Below, piece by piece: positions 1 through 6,224 of a DNA stretch of 43,615 nt. The DNA comes from a virus. The notes beneath the pieces are model-generated. The model worked only from the letters and a program-made list of their open reading frames with translations, searched no databases and had not been told where the DNA came from. Position 1 is the first letter of the stretch; the number at the start of each line of letters is the position of its first letter. The translations under genes were made by a program, and so were the position numbers. The stretch spans positions 1 to 43,615 of IMG/VR virus record IMGVR_UViG_3300028840_002216. One strand, written 5' to 3'.

Positions 1-198
1 TGCGGACGCTGCAAGATTGAAATGAAATGCATTAAAACTGGAGCCGTCTTCCGATGGGAAGAGCGCTACTGCAAGCGAGGGGATCTCTATGAGTGTCCGG
101 TTTGCGAGAACCAGGCAGGCTATGTGATGGACAGGACCGAGGGGTACGAAAGCGTAGCCGAGATCCCGAGAGAGTTCTACGTGGAGATGGCAGAGTGA
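1..198 (+). CDS. Zinc-ribbon protein, C-terminal part (cut by window edge)
   Basis: The reading frame is open from base 1 to a TGA at 196-198 and gives 65 residues without a start, so the 5' end lies outside the window. Two CxxC knuckles (CGRC at the start and CPVC near residue 34) suggest a small zinc ribbon, probably structural or nucleic-acid binding. The stop overlaps the GTG start of the next gene (GTGA), which suggests translational coupling. I recognise no specific family, and the function is unknown. Confidence 0.7.
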   Translation, partial: CGRCKIEMKCIKTGAVFRWEERYCKRGDLYECPVCENQAGYVMDRTEGYESVAEIPREFYVEMAE

Positions 199-695
199 AG
201 CGAAAGAAAGCCCCACAGATAGAGTGTCCGAGCTGCGGAGGTAGGAAGTTCACCAGGCACCATGACTGGTACAGGCACAAAGACGCGAGACCGCTCTTCA
301 AATGCATGAAGTGCAGCCACCATTGGACAGCAGGAAAGACCGGCGGAAGGTACATCGGCAAAGAACAGCACGATGGGACGTTTATCTCTCCAGTAGGGCA
401 GGGAAAGTGGAGAGTCACCTGGCCATGCGCGAAGTGTGGTTCTCAGCTCAAAGCAGAATTCAGATTGTTCGATTCAGCGGAGATGTTCGAAGCTCTTACG
501 CGAGACCCAGGAAAAGGGAAGGAAGCAATCACCGGCTGCAATGAGTGCGGGACTCCGTTCGCTCCAAACGAAGATCTTTTGGCAGAGGTGAAGGCTGTTG
601 AATACATCGAGCAATGTCGTCGCGCTGGAATGCTCGAACGATTGAAAGAAGCTCATAGAAAAAAAAAGAACATAGAGCTTAAAAAAACGGCGTAA
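195..695 (+). CDS. Double zinc-ribbon protein of unknown function
   Basis: I start this 166-residue protein at the GTG at 195, which overlaps the upstream stop; extending upstream only adds sequence that shadows the preceding gene. There are four CxxC pairs: CPSC and CMKC near the N-terminus, then CAKC and CNEC, which fit two consecutive treble-clef or ribbon zinc sites. A basic helical tail (RKKKNIELKK) follows. Such proteins are common in phage early regions and may bind nucleic acid, but no specific role can be assigned. A non-coding regulatory stretch follows. Confidence 0.75.
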   Translation: MKRKKAPQIECPSCGGRKFTRHHDWYRHKDARPLFKCMKCSHHWTAGKTGGRYIGKEQHDGTFISPVGQGKWRVTWPCAKCGSQLKAEFRLFDSAEMFEALTRDPGKGKEAITGCNECGTPFAPNEDLLAEVKAVEYIEQCRRAGMLERLKEAHRKKKNIELKKTA

Positions 696-699
696 CTAC

Positions 700-735
700 T
701 TGATAATAGTAGGTAAAGTGCTAGATTATAAATAT
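700..735 (+). promoter_or_regulatory. Promoter-like box P1
   Basis: A TTGATA hexamer (700-705) and a TAGATT hexamer (722-727) are 16 bases apart in an AT-rich gap after a stop codon. The stretch between and after them (AGTAGGtAAAgTGCTAG, then ATTATaAATAT) recurs almost unchanged at 6156-6190 (P2), where the spacing is also 16. The two copies share far more than the hexamers. They may therefore be sites for a phage-modified polymerase or share an activator. The assignment is inferred from position and repetition. Confidence 0.55.
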
Positions 736-741
736 CTCAAA

Positions 742-815
742 GGGGTTTGGGAGTAATGAAAAAGCAAGAGATTCAAAAGGCATTATCGTCGGCATCGCAG
801 ATGCCCCCAAACCCC
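742..815 (+). ncRNA. Nested hairpin leader after P1
   Basis: GGGGTTTGGG (742-751) is the exact reverse complement of CCCAAACCCC (806-815). Just inside the 3' arm sits a second perfect hairpin, GGCATC-GCA-GATGCC (791-805). Transcripts from P1 would begin with this structure. An ATG at 756 lies inside the outer loop, but its frame runs through the tRNA-like region and looks non-coding. It could be a regulatory leader, an attenuator or a small structured RNA. No T-run follows, so it is not a simple terminator. Confidence 0.45.
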
Positions 816-842
816 CCCACTGATTTGTGGTGCCGGCGTCTT

Positions 843-960
843 GGTTCGTCAGTTGCAGGTGTGATGGTAGGCCGTTGCTCATGTGCCTCTCCTGTGTTTG
901 GGGTCACGCTATTTGGATGCAACTCTTCATTGAAGACGGGTTCGAATCCCGGACGGGCCT
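843..960 (+). other. tRNA-like locus with expanded body (possible pseudo-tRNA or attachment core)
   Basis: The 3' end has a T-loop TTCGAAT (943-949) flanked by ACGGG and CCCGG, then an acceptor strand ACGGGCC and discriminator T at 960. GGTTCGT at 843-849 pairs with that acceptor strand over 7 positions (two G-U). The span is 118 bases, however, and no normal D-arm and anticodon arm fit. GTTGC (852-856) pairs with GCAAC (919-923), and a small CTTC-ATT-GAAG hairpin precedes the T-arm. It may be a degenerate tRNA, a tRNA with an insertion, or the 3' tRNA fragment of an attachment site. Confidence 0.3.
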
Positions 961-975
961 CTACTGGAGGTATTG

Positions 976-1353
976 ATGGCAACGCCTGAAGAAATTTGTT
1001 GGGGAAAGAAACCACCGGGCTGGCAAATGGGAGACCCATGGGGAGCAGCCAGCACGTGGCGCAACTACAAGAAGCTACTCCTTGTGCTTGGGTCTGTGGA
1101 GGAGAAGGACGATGGGAAGAAGTGGCTTCACATCTCGGTGTCGCATCGCCGAAGGATGCCGAGCTACGAAGAGATGTGCTACGTGAAGAAGCACTGGATC
1201 GGCGATGAACACAAAGCGATTGAAGTCCATGCACCGGTCGAGGAGCATTTCAATTTTCACGAACATTGCAGGCACCTTTGGTGCTGCCTTGGCGAGGACC
1301 CGCTTCCAGACATGAGGGTCATCGATACGTTCACGGGGGTGAAGGGTGTTTGA
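976..1353 (+). CDS. DUF7694-like phage protein
   Basis: The 125-residue product starts at ATG 976, 5 bases after CTGGAGG; a TTG at 973 is the alternative. The C-terminal half reads RMPSYEEMCYVKKHWIG, followed by a histidine-rich stretch ending HLWCCL and DPLPDM. This matches my memory of the short phage family annotated DUF7694, whose function is not known. It is the first gene after the P1 leader and tRNA-like region and is probably read from P1. Confidence 0.8.
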   Translation: MATPEEICWGKKPPGWQMGDPWGAASTWRNYKKLLLVLGSVEEKDDGKKWLHISVSHRRRMPSYEEMCYVKKHWIGDEHKAIEVHAPVEEHFNFHEHCRHLWCCLGEDPLPDMRVIDTFTGVKGV

Positions 1354-1435
1354 AACAACTCTACTTTTAATAGGATGCGCAGGGCCGTTCATTGGATTGC
1401 TCGTTGCGTTCCTCAGAACAGGAGACACAAAGTGA
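1346..1435 (+). CDS. 29-residue single-span membrane microprotein
   Basis: A short frame starts at GTG 1346 inside the end of the preceding gene and stops at TGA 1433-1435, overlapping the next GTG start (GTGA). The product is almost entirely one hydrophobic segment (TTLLLIGCAGPFIGLLVAFL) with a short polar tail. GGGGGTGAAGG lies just upstream as a possible binding site. Overlap coupling on both sides supports translation, but at this size it could be spurious. No function can be assigned. Confidence 0.4.
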   Translation: MFETTLLLIGCAGPFIGLLVAFLRTGDTK

Positions 1436-1803
1436 TAGAAGAATATAAATTTGGGGACATCATTTTCTCGGTATTTCCATGGCCTGGAGAGAAGAAGCAG
1501 AGCATCCACGTGATGTACAGCGGAGAACTCATTACGCCAGCCGTAATGAAGGGCGTTGTAACCAGAGTCTTAGAAAGGGATAAAGGTGAAACCAGGGGTG
1601 TTTGTGTAGCATGGGATGGTAGCGCTTCTATCGGAGAGGTTGATGTTGACCGAATTTCGAAAACAACACAGGAGGCCAAAGAGTTGGCCACGAAAGAGGC
1701 AGAGAGGATAGCACAAGAATATGCAAGGTACGCTCTCCTCTGCAAGAGAGCAGACATGATGAAGAGCGAGGACGACGACGGAAAAGTCCTCATTGAAAAA
1801 TAG
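1432..1803 (+). CDS. Unknown phage protein with helical C-terminus
   Basis: I start at GTG 1432 (AGGAG about 8 bases upstream, overlapping the previous stop) rather than at the ATG at 1375, which lies inside the microprotein. The 123-residue product has a beta-rich N-terminal half (residues 1-60) and a long charged helix (about 65-105) rich in Lys, Glu and Ala. No family is recognised. It precedes the RecF-like ATPase and may belong to the same transcript. Confidence 0.7.
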   Translation: MIEEYKFGDIIFSVFPWPGEKKQSIHVMYSGELITPAVMKGVVTRVLERDKGETRGVCVAWDGSASIGEVDVDRISKTTQEAKELATKEAERIAQEYARYALLCKRADMMKSEDDDGKVLIEK

Positions 1804-1851
1804 AAAGTGGCCGGCGGACGAAGGCCAATAAACCCAAACAGGAGAGGTCAA

Positions 1852-3117
1852 ATGACAAAGGAAGCGAAGAAGGTTCAGACGATAGTCAAACTCACCGCGG
1901 AGAACGTAAAGCGACTGAAGGCGGTCGAGATCACACCGGACGGCAAGATGGTCGTCATTTCAGGGAAGAACGCCCAGGGCAAAAGCAGCGTGCTGGACTC
2001 CATCATGTTCGCTATCGGCGGAAAGTCGCTGATGGACAAGATGTCCCTGAGACACGGTGCCGAGAGTGGAGAGATTGAGGTGGAGACCCAGGAGCTGGTC
2101 ATCCGGAGGCGCCTCAAGGACAACGGGTCCACGGTTCTCGATGTTCGCCGCAAAGACGGCGGCAAGGTGAAGGCCGCCCAAGGGGTGCTGGACAGCATGA
2201 CCTCCGGGATCTCCTTCGACCCGTTGGAGTTCTCTCGCATGGAAGGAAAGAAGCAGGCAGACGAGGTGAGAAAGCTCGCTGGTTTAGACCTGACTCCATT
2301 CGATGAGAAGAAAGAGGCAGTGTTCGAAGACAGAGCTGAGATCAACAGGAGACTGAGCAGCAAGAAAGCAGCTTTGGAGCAGGCTCCATACCACGATGAT
2401 GCACCAGAGGAAGAGGTATCCGTCAACGACGTGAAGGAAGAGCTGGAAGAGGCAAGGGTGGTCAACCGGAGCATTTCCAAAATCGAGCAGGAAATTGCCG
2501 AAAGCGATGCAGAGATGGAGCGCATCGCAGATCAGCTCAACGAGATCGAGGAGATGAAATCACGTCTCGAAGGTCAGTTTGCTGGAGAGCGCAAGAAGAA
2601 GGAAGTTCTGGAGAATAATCTAAAAGAGTTCACGCCGGTGGAGGAGGACGACCTGTTCGAGAAGATGGCCAACCTCGAAGCGATCAACTCCAAGGTTCGA
2701 GACAACAAGATGTACCGCCAGGTCAAGAGCCAGGTGAAAGAGTTGACGATCCAGTCGGATGCGAAGACCAAGAAGCTTGCAGAGATCGCAGAAGAGCGAA
2801 TGAAGGCCATCACGTCAGCGAAGATGCCCATCGAAGGGTTGACCATTGGCGAGGATGGCACGCTGATGTTCAATGAGATCCCGCTTGAGCAGTGTTCCAG
2901 CGCAGAGAGACTGAAGGTCTCGGTATCTATTGCCATGGCTCAGAACCCGGAGATTCGCATCATGCTGGTGCGCGACGGCTCTCTGTTGGACGACGAGAGC
3001 TTGAAGCTCCTCGCTCAGATGGCCGAGGAGAATGAGACCCAGGTCTGGATGGAGAAGGTAGGGGAAGATGTCGAGGGTTCCATCGTCATCGAAGATGGAA
3101 TGGTAAAAGAGAAGTAG
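1852..3117 (+). CDS. RecF/SMC-type AAA ATPase
   Basis: ATG 1852 follows GGAGAGG; an upstream GTG at 1807 is less likely. The 421-residue protein has an N-terminal Walker A (GKNAQGKSS, near residue 38) and a central coiled coil of about 150 residues rich in Glu and Lys. Its C-terminus has an ABC-signature-like CSSAERLKVSVSIAMAQ and a Walker B-like stretch (RIMLVRDGSLLDD). This is the layout of the compact RecF/SbcC/SMC-like ATPases that many phages carry beside recombination genes. It probably acts on DNA ends or gaps with the SSB encoded next. The stop codon's last base begins the CRISPR-like repeat. Confidence 0.9.
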   Translation: MTKEAKKVQTIVKLTAENVKRLKAVEITPDGKMVVISGKNAQGKSSVLDSIMFAIGGKSLMDKMSLRHGAESGEIEVETQELVIRRRLKDNGSTVLDVRRKDGGKVKAAQGVLDSMTSGISFDPLEFSRMEGKKQADEVRKLAGLDLTPFDEKKEAVFEDRAEINRRLSSKKAALEQAPYHDDAPEEEVSVNDVKEELEEARVVNRSISKIEQEIAESDAEMERIADQLNEIEEMKSRLEGQFAGERKKKEVLENNLKEFTPVEEDDLFEKMANLEAINSKVRDNKMYRQVKSQVKELTIQSDAKTKKLAEIAEERMKAITSAKMPIEGLTIGEDGTLMFNEIPLEQCSSAERLKVSVSIAMAQNPEIRIMLVRDGSLLDDESLKLLAQMAEENETQVWMEKVGEDVEGSIVIEDGMVKEK

Positions 3118-3147
3118 TCGCCCACTTGAATGGGCGTGGATTGAAAC
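3117..3147 (+). repeat. Solitary CRISPR-repeat-like element (type I-C style)
   Basis: A 31-base element starts at the last base of the ATPase stop codon. It begins GTCGC, contains the inverted arms CGCCCA (3120-3125) and TGGGCG (3132-3137) around a CTTGAA loop, and ends with GTGGATTGAAAC. That layout and the 3' handle are characteristic of type I-C CRISPR repeats, which are usually 32 bases. I see no second copy in the window, so there is no array. It lies in a 99-base gap before ssb. Solitary repeat units in phages are known to act as RNA anti-CRISPRs. That role here is inference. Confidence 0.75.
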
Positions 3148-3148
3148 G

Positions 3149-3162
3149 CCGAAGAGCTTCGG
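3149..3162 (+). other. Hairpin directly after the CRISPR-like repeat
   Basis: CCGAAG and CTTCGG flank a two-base AG at 3149-3162. In practice this would be a CCGA/TCGG stem with a six-base loop. It starts two bases after the repeat, where a spacer would lie. No T-run follows, so it is not a canonical terminator. It may define the 3' end or stability of a small RNA containing the repeat. Confidence 0.4.
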
Positions 3163-3216
3163 AATATGGCTGGCCCAGTAGAAAAACAGAGAGGGGTCAG
3201 CAGGAAGGAATTGAAA

Positions 3217-3687
3217 ATGGCTGATGGAGTAAACAAAGTGATCCTGGTCGGGAACCTTGGGAAAGATCCGGAGGTGAGCTACACGCAAAGCGGAACCGCG
3301 AGATGTCGGTTTTCGTTGGCCACCGGAGACAGCTACACGGACAGCAGTGGAGAGCGCCAGGACAAGACCGAATGGCACAACATCGTCGTGTGGGGCAAGC
3401 AGGGTGAGAACGTCGGCAAGTACCTCGCCAAGGGACGTCAGGTGTACATCGAGGGCAAGATTCAGACGCGAAGCTGGGACGACCAGAAGAGTGGTGAGAA
3501 GCGGTACATGACCGAGATCAACGCTCAGCGCGTTGTTTTCCTCGGAGGCAAAGGTGGCGGCGGTCAAGGTGGTGGCGGCCAAGGCGGTGGAGGTGGATAC
3601 AGTCAAGGTGGGGGCGGATACGAAGGAGGCGGCGGAGGATTCAGCGGCGGTGGTGGATACCCGGACGACGACGATATCCCCTTCTAA
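3217..3687 (+). CDS. ssb: Single-stranded DNA-binding protein
   Basis: ATG 3217 follows CAGGAAGGA; the frame is open back to 3166 but the OB fold begins here. The 156-residue protein opens [15 protein letters not shown], has the [14 protein letters not shown] and [16 protein letters not shown] segments of bacterial-type SSB OB folds, a glycine-rich linker (about residues 112-148) and the acidic tip DDDDIPF. The tip normally recruits partner repair and replication proteins. It would coat single-stranded phage DNA and probably works with the upstream ATPase and downstream nucleases. Confidence 0.97.
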   Translation: MADGVNKVILVGNLGKDPEVSYTQSGTARCRFSLATGDSYTDSSGERQDKTEWHNIVVWGKQGENVGKYLAKGRQVYIEGKIQTRSWDDQKSGEKRYMTEINAQRVVFLGGKGGGGQGGGGQGGGGGYSQGGGGYEGGGGGFSGGGGYPDDDDIPF

Positions 3688-3711
3688 GCAGCACGCAAAC
3701 AGGAGGAACAC

Positions 3712-3894
3712 GTGGCGGATAAGATTGTACTTGGACAGGAATTCGTAGAATGGCTTGCGATGGCGACGAGCGAGATGTCTCAAGAAGAATACGCAGCCGT
3801 TCTCAATGAGCTTGAGAGTGAAGTTCGTCTGAGTCAGGAGGCCCTGGCTGAAGACATGGGCATCACTATCGAGCAACTACGGCAAGTTCAATGA
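3712..3894 (+). CDS. Small helical protein, possible HTH-like end
   Basis: This 60-residue product starts at GTG 3712, 8 bases after AGGAGG. It is mostly acidic helix, ending LSQEALAEDMGITIEQLRQVQ-like sequence that resembles a helix-turn-helix (LSQEALAEDMGI, then ITIEQL). The stop overlaps the next ATG (ATGA). It might be a small regulator or a host-interaction protein. No family is recognised. Confidence 0.7.
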   Translation: MADKIVLGQEFVEWLAMATSEMSQEEYAAVLNELESEVRLSQEALAEDMGITIEQLRQVQ

Positions 3895-4118
3895 ACCAGG
3901 AACAAAAAATAGCGTTCGCAAACGAAAGAGCAGAGAGGCTGGCTGACGAGAGACGAGAGGCGACATTCCTCGGAGTTCCCGTCAGCAAGCTTTCTCAAAA
4001 GGCTCTTTGCGGAGTGATCGCTGACATGCACCAGCGAGTCGAAGACGACAGGAACCGTCGGATGGAAGAACAGCGGTTCATGGATTCACTACGCAATGCA
4101 AGGGGAACGAGACTATGA
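3891..4118 (+). CDS. Small charged helical protein
   Basis: The 75-residue product starts at ATG 3891, overlapping the previous stop, and ends overlapping the next start at 4115. It is strongly helical, with many Arg, Glu and Asp residues and a KLSQKALCGVIADM segment in the middle. No zinc site or membrane segment is seen. Overlaps on both sides indicate an operon with the nuclease genes downstream. Function unknown. Confidence 0.7.
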   Translation: MNQEQKIAFANERAERLADERREATFLGVPVSKLSQKALCGVIADMHQRVEDDRNRRMEEQRFMDSLRNARGTRL

Positions 4119-4540
4119 ACAAAGGATTCATCAGGGCAGGCGTGTTTCTGATAGGCGGACTTGTTGCCGTTATCGCCAGCGCTGCCACCTACAAAGAGAA
4201 ACCGGATCTCGGAAAGAGAGAGTATCCGGCCAACGTCCAGAGGATTGTCGACGCGGACACATTTGATCTGCTCGTTGACCTCGGATTCCAGACGTACTCG
4301 ATGCAACGTGTGAGGCTCGCAGGTGTAGATGCCTGGGAGATGAGAGGCGAGGAGAAAGTCAAGGGGAAGATGGCCACCGAATTTGTGAAGAGGAGGATGC
4401 CGGAAGACTCATGGGTTGTTGTCTCCTCCGATGGGAAGAAGGGGAAGTACGGCAGGTTCATCGTGGACGTTCAACTTTCAACAGGAGAGCAGCTTGGAGA
4501 GTTGCTACTCAAGGAAGGCCACGCAGAGCCATACGAATAG
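4115..4540 (+). CDS. Staphylococcal nuclease-like protein with N-terminal signal or anchor
   Basis: The 141-residue product starts at ATG 4115. Residues 7-24 are hydrophobic (VFLIGGLVAVIASA), a signal peptide or anchor. The rest fits the thermonuclease fold: VDADTF (metal-ligand Asp), QRVRLAGVDAWE (Arg67, Asp72 and Glu75, matching Arg35, Asp40 and Glu43 of micrococcal nuclease) and KYGRFIVDV (Arg114, matching Arg87). All key catalytic residues therefore appear present. It would cut DNA or RNA at or outside the membrane. A role in degrading host or competing DNA is possible, but this is inference. Confidence 0.88.
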   Translation: MNKGFIRAGVFLIGGLVAVIASAATYKEKPDLGKREYPANVQRIVDADTFDLLVDLGFQTYSMQRVRLAGVDAWEMRGEEKVKGKMATEFVKRRMPEDSWVVVSSDGKKGKYGRFIVDVQLSTGEQLGELLLKEGHAEPYE

Positions 4541-4558
4541 GCTGGCCGGGAGATAACA

Positions 4559-5332
4559 ATGGCGAAGAGAGGGCTTGAAATAAAGAGACCACTCGTGTTC
4601 TTCGACCTGGAGACCACAGGCACAGACACGGAAACGGATAGAGTTGTTGAGCTGGCGGCAGTCAAGATGCTGCCGAATGGAGAGAGAGAAACCTACGTTC
4701 AGCGGTTCAATCCAACCATTCCGATACCGGCAGAGGCAACGGCAGTCCACAACATCACGGATGCGGATGTGAAGGATTGCCCAACCTTCGCAGAGAAGGC
4801 GAAAGAGATCTTCTCGTTCTTCGAGCTTTGCAATTACGCAGGGTACAACGTAATCAAGTTCGACCTCCGGATGCTGTACGAAGAGCTATTCAGGGCAGGG
4901 ATAGCTATGCCGCTCAACGGAGCAATAGTTGATTGCTGCCAAATTTTCCATCAGAGAGAGGAGCGGACACTTGAGGCAGCAGTTCGCTTCTACACAGGGA
5001 AGGAGCATGAGGACGCCCATAACGCTTTGGCCGACGTGGAGGCCACCATCGCAGTGATGTACGGACAGCTCGAACGGTACGAGGATCTCTCATCAAACCC
5101 TGAAGAAATCTACGAGCAGGTGAGAGACCCGGACGCGGTAGATCTCGAAGGCAAGCTGCGCTGGGACGGTCCCCACATGGTTCTCACCTTCGGCAAGGAG
5201 AAAGGAAAGCCCTTGCAGAACGTGGATAAGGGTTACCTCTCTTGGATGCAAGGGAAGAACGTGATCGGCCCAGATGCCAGGCACATCATCGCGAATGCTC
5301 TGCATGGCAGGTACCCAAGTAGGAGGGTGTGA
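4559..5332 (+). CDS. DnaQ-like DEDDh 3'-5' exonuclease
   Basis: The 257-residue protein carries FDLETTGTD (Asp16, Glu18), NVIKFDLRML (Asp102) and EDAHNALADVEAT (His154, Asp159). These make up a complete DEDDh catalytic set of the DNA polymerase III epsilon/RNase T family. The C-terminus (FGKEKGKPLQNVD, then GYLSWM) resembles the small domain found after exonuclease X-type nucleases. It would trim DNA 3' ends in phage replication or recombination. GGGAG lies upstream of ATG 4559. The stop overlaps the next start. Confidence 0.95.
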   Translation: MAKRGLEIKRPLVFFDLETTGTDTETDRVVELAAVKMLPNGERETYVQRFNPTIPIPAEATAVHNITDADVKDCPTFAEKAKEIFSFFELCNYAGYNVIKFDLRMLYEELFRAGIAMPLNGAIVDCCQIFHQREERTLEAAVRFYTGKEHEDAHNALADVEATIAVMYGQLERYEDLSSNPEEIYEQVRDPDAVDLEGKLRWDGPHMVLTFGKEKGKPLQNVDKGYLSWMQGKNVIGPDARHIIANALHGRYPSRRV

Positions 5333-5973
5333 TGGAGGGATACTTCAAGGTGAACGTCCACCTCGGAGACATCAGAGGCAACGAGGACATTGACACGCTG
5401 TTCTTCAGCTACGAGTCTCCTTGGTGGACCCATGACAGAACGCTTCTCAAGGAGAAGGATGGGGAATTGTACAGCCCGTTTGGCGAGAAGATTCAGGAGG
5501 TCGATAAGCTCCAAGCGCTCTACCACTTCGGGAAAGATGGTCGTAAGGTGTGTGGACCTCATGGGGTTATCACCTTCTTGGCGGCCAACCATGTGAACAT
5601 GCAGAAATCCAAAGAGGATTCGACTCCAATCCGATTGAAGGATTGGCCTGCATATCATGAGGTGGTGGACCGACAGGCGGCAGCCAAGCTGGAAGAATTG
5701 CAACAGGCGGATGAGGACATTACCGGGAAGCCATGGAAGAAGAGGCCGCCGGGCAAGTACTCAACCCACTATGCGATCTTCCACAAGCCAAAGGAGAACC
5801 CGGAGGGGTACCTGGTGAGGAGGTTCTTCATCATCGACGGAGGTGTCTATCCGGAGATGTATCACAAGAAAGCCGACACGCTGGAGAAGGCAAGGACTGA
5901 GGTGCCGGACGGACATGTTGGGATACCTCGAAGCGATGAAGATGATGAGACGCTTCTGGAGACGTGGATCTGA
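5332..5973 (+). CDS. Unknown 213-residue phage protein
   Basis: ATG 5332 overlaps the exonuclease stop and follows TAGGAGG; GTG 5329 is the alternative. The N-terminal 80 residues are mixed alpha/beta with several Trp and Tyr residues. The middle contains an acidic helix and KPWKKRPPGK. The end is acidic (RSDEDDETLLETWI). I see no catalytic motif or zinc site and recognise no family. Its overlap with both neighbours puts it in the DNA-metabolism operon. Confidence 0.7.
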   Translation: MEGYFKVNVHLGDIRGNEDIDTLFFSYESPWWTHDRTLLKEKDGELYSPFGEKIQEVDKLQALYHFGKDGRKVCGPHGVITFLAANHVNMQKSKEDSTPIRLKDWPAYHEVVDRQAAAKLEELQQADEDITGKPWKKRPPGKYSTHYAIFHKPKENPEGYLVRRFFIIDGGVYPEMYHKKADTLEKARTEVPDGHVGIPRSDEDDETLLETWI

Positions 5974-6128
5974 TGCCTGAGCTTGACATGGGAGAGCCGC
6001 TTGATGCGAGAGAGCCGCCATGCCCAGAGTGCGACAGCGACCGAACCAGAGTTCACGACGACAGCGAGAAGGATGGCATTTTATACCAATGCACGGTGTG
6101 TAATAAAGTCTGGAAATGCTCAAAATAA
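5973..6128 (+). CDS. 51-residue zinc-ribbon protein
   Basis: The short frame starts at ATG 5973, overlapping the previous stop (TGATG), and ends TAA 6126-6128. It has CPEC near residue 17 and CTVC near residue 41, the two knuckles of a small zinc ribbon, with a typical aromatic YQCTVCNKVWKC end. It is the last gene before the second promoter-like box. Function unknown; nucleic-acid or protein binding is likely. Confidence 0.7.
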   Translation: MPELDMGEPLDAREPPCPECDSDRTRVHDDSEKDGILYQCTVCNKVWKCSK

Positions 6129-6155
6129 AAAAATAGTTTACTTTTAAAAAATAAC

Positions 6156-6190
6156 TTGCAAAAGTAGGCAAAAGTGCTAGGATTATCAAT
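6156..6190 (+). promoter_or_regulatory. Promoter-like box P2
   Basis: TTGCAA (6156-6161) and TAGGAT (6178-6183), 16 bases apart, lie in a very AT-rich 96-base gap. The surrounding AGTAGGcAAAAGTGCTAG and ATTATcAATAT match P1 at 700-735. It would drive the long accessory run starting with the radical SAM gene. The shared box beyond the hexamers is the strongest evidence that it is functional. Confidence 0.6.
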
Positions 6191-6224
6191 ATGAACCCAA
6201 ACACACACAACCAAGGCAGAAATC

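Noticed and set aside
747-989. 80-residue + strand open frame after P1
   Set aside because: It crosses the nested hairpin and the tRNA-like element and overlaps the start of the next gene. The composition (Cys, Ser, Gly, Pro without pattern) does not look like a protein.
3120-3137. Inverted repeat read as a terminator
   Set aside because: The stem is followed by GTGGATTGAAAC, not a T-run. The 3' handle fits a CRISPR repeat far better.
3117-3216. CRISPR array
   Set aside because: Only one repeat-like unit is present. No second copy lies within 100 bases or elsewhere in the window, and no cas gene is seen, so an array call is not justified.
2815-3876. 353-residue minus-strand open frame
   Set aside because: It lies opposite the ATPase end, the CRISPR-like repeat and ssb. 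It mirrors their codon pattern, is rich in Leu, His and Arg, and has no plausible start context.
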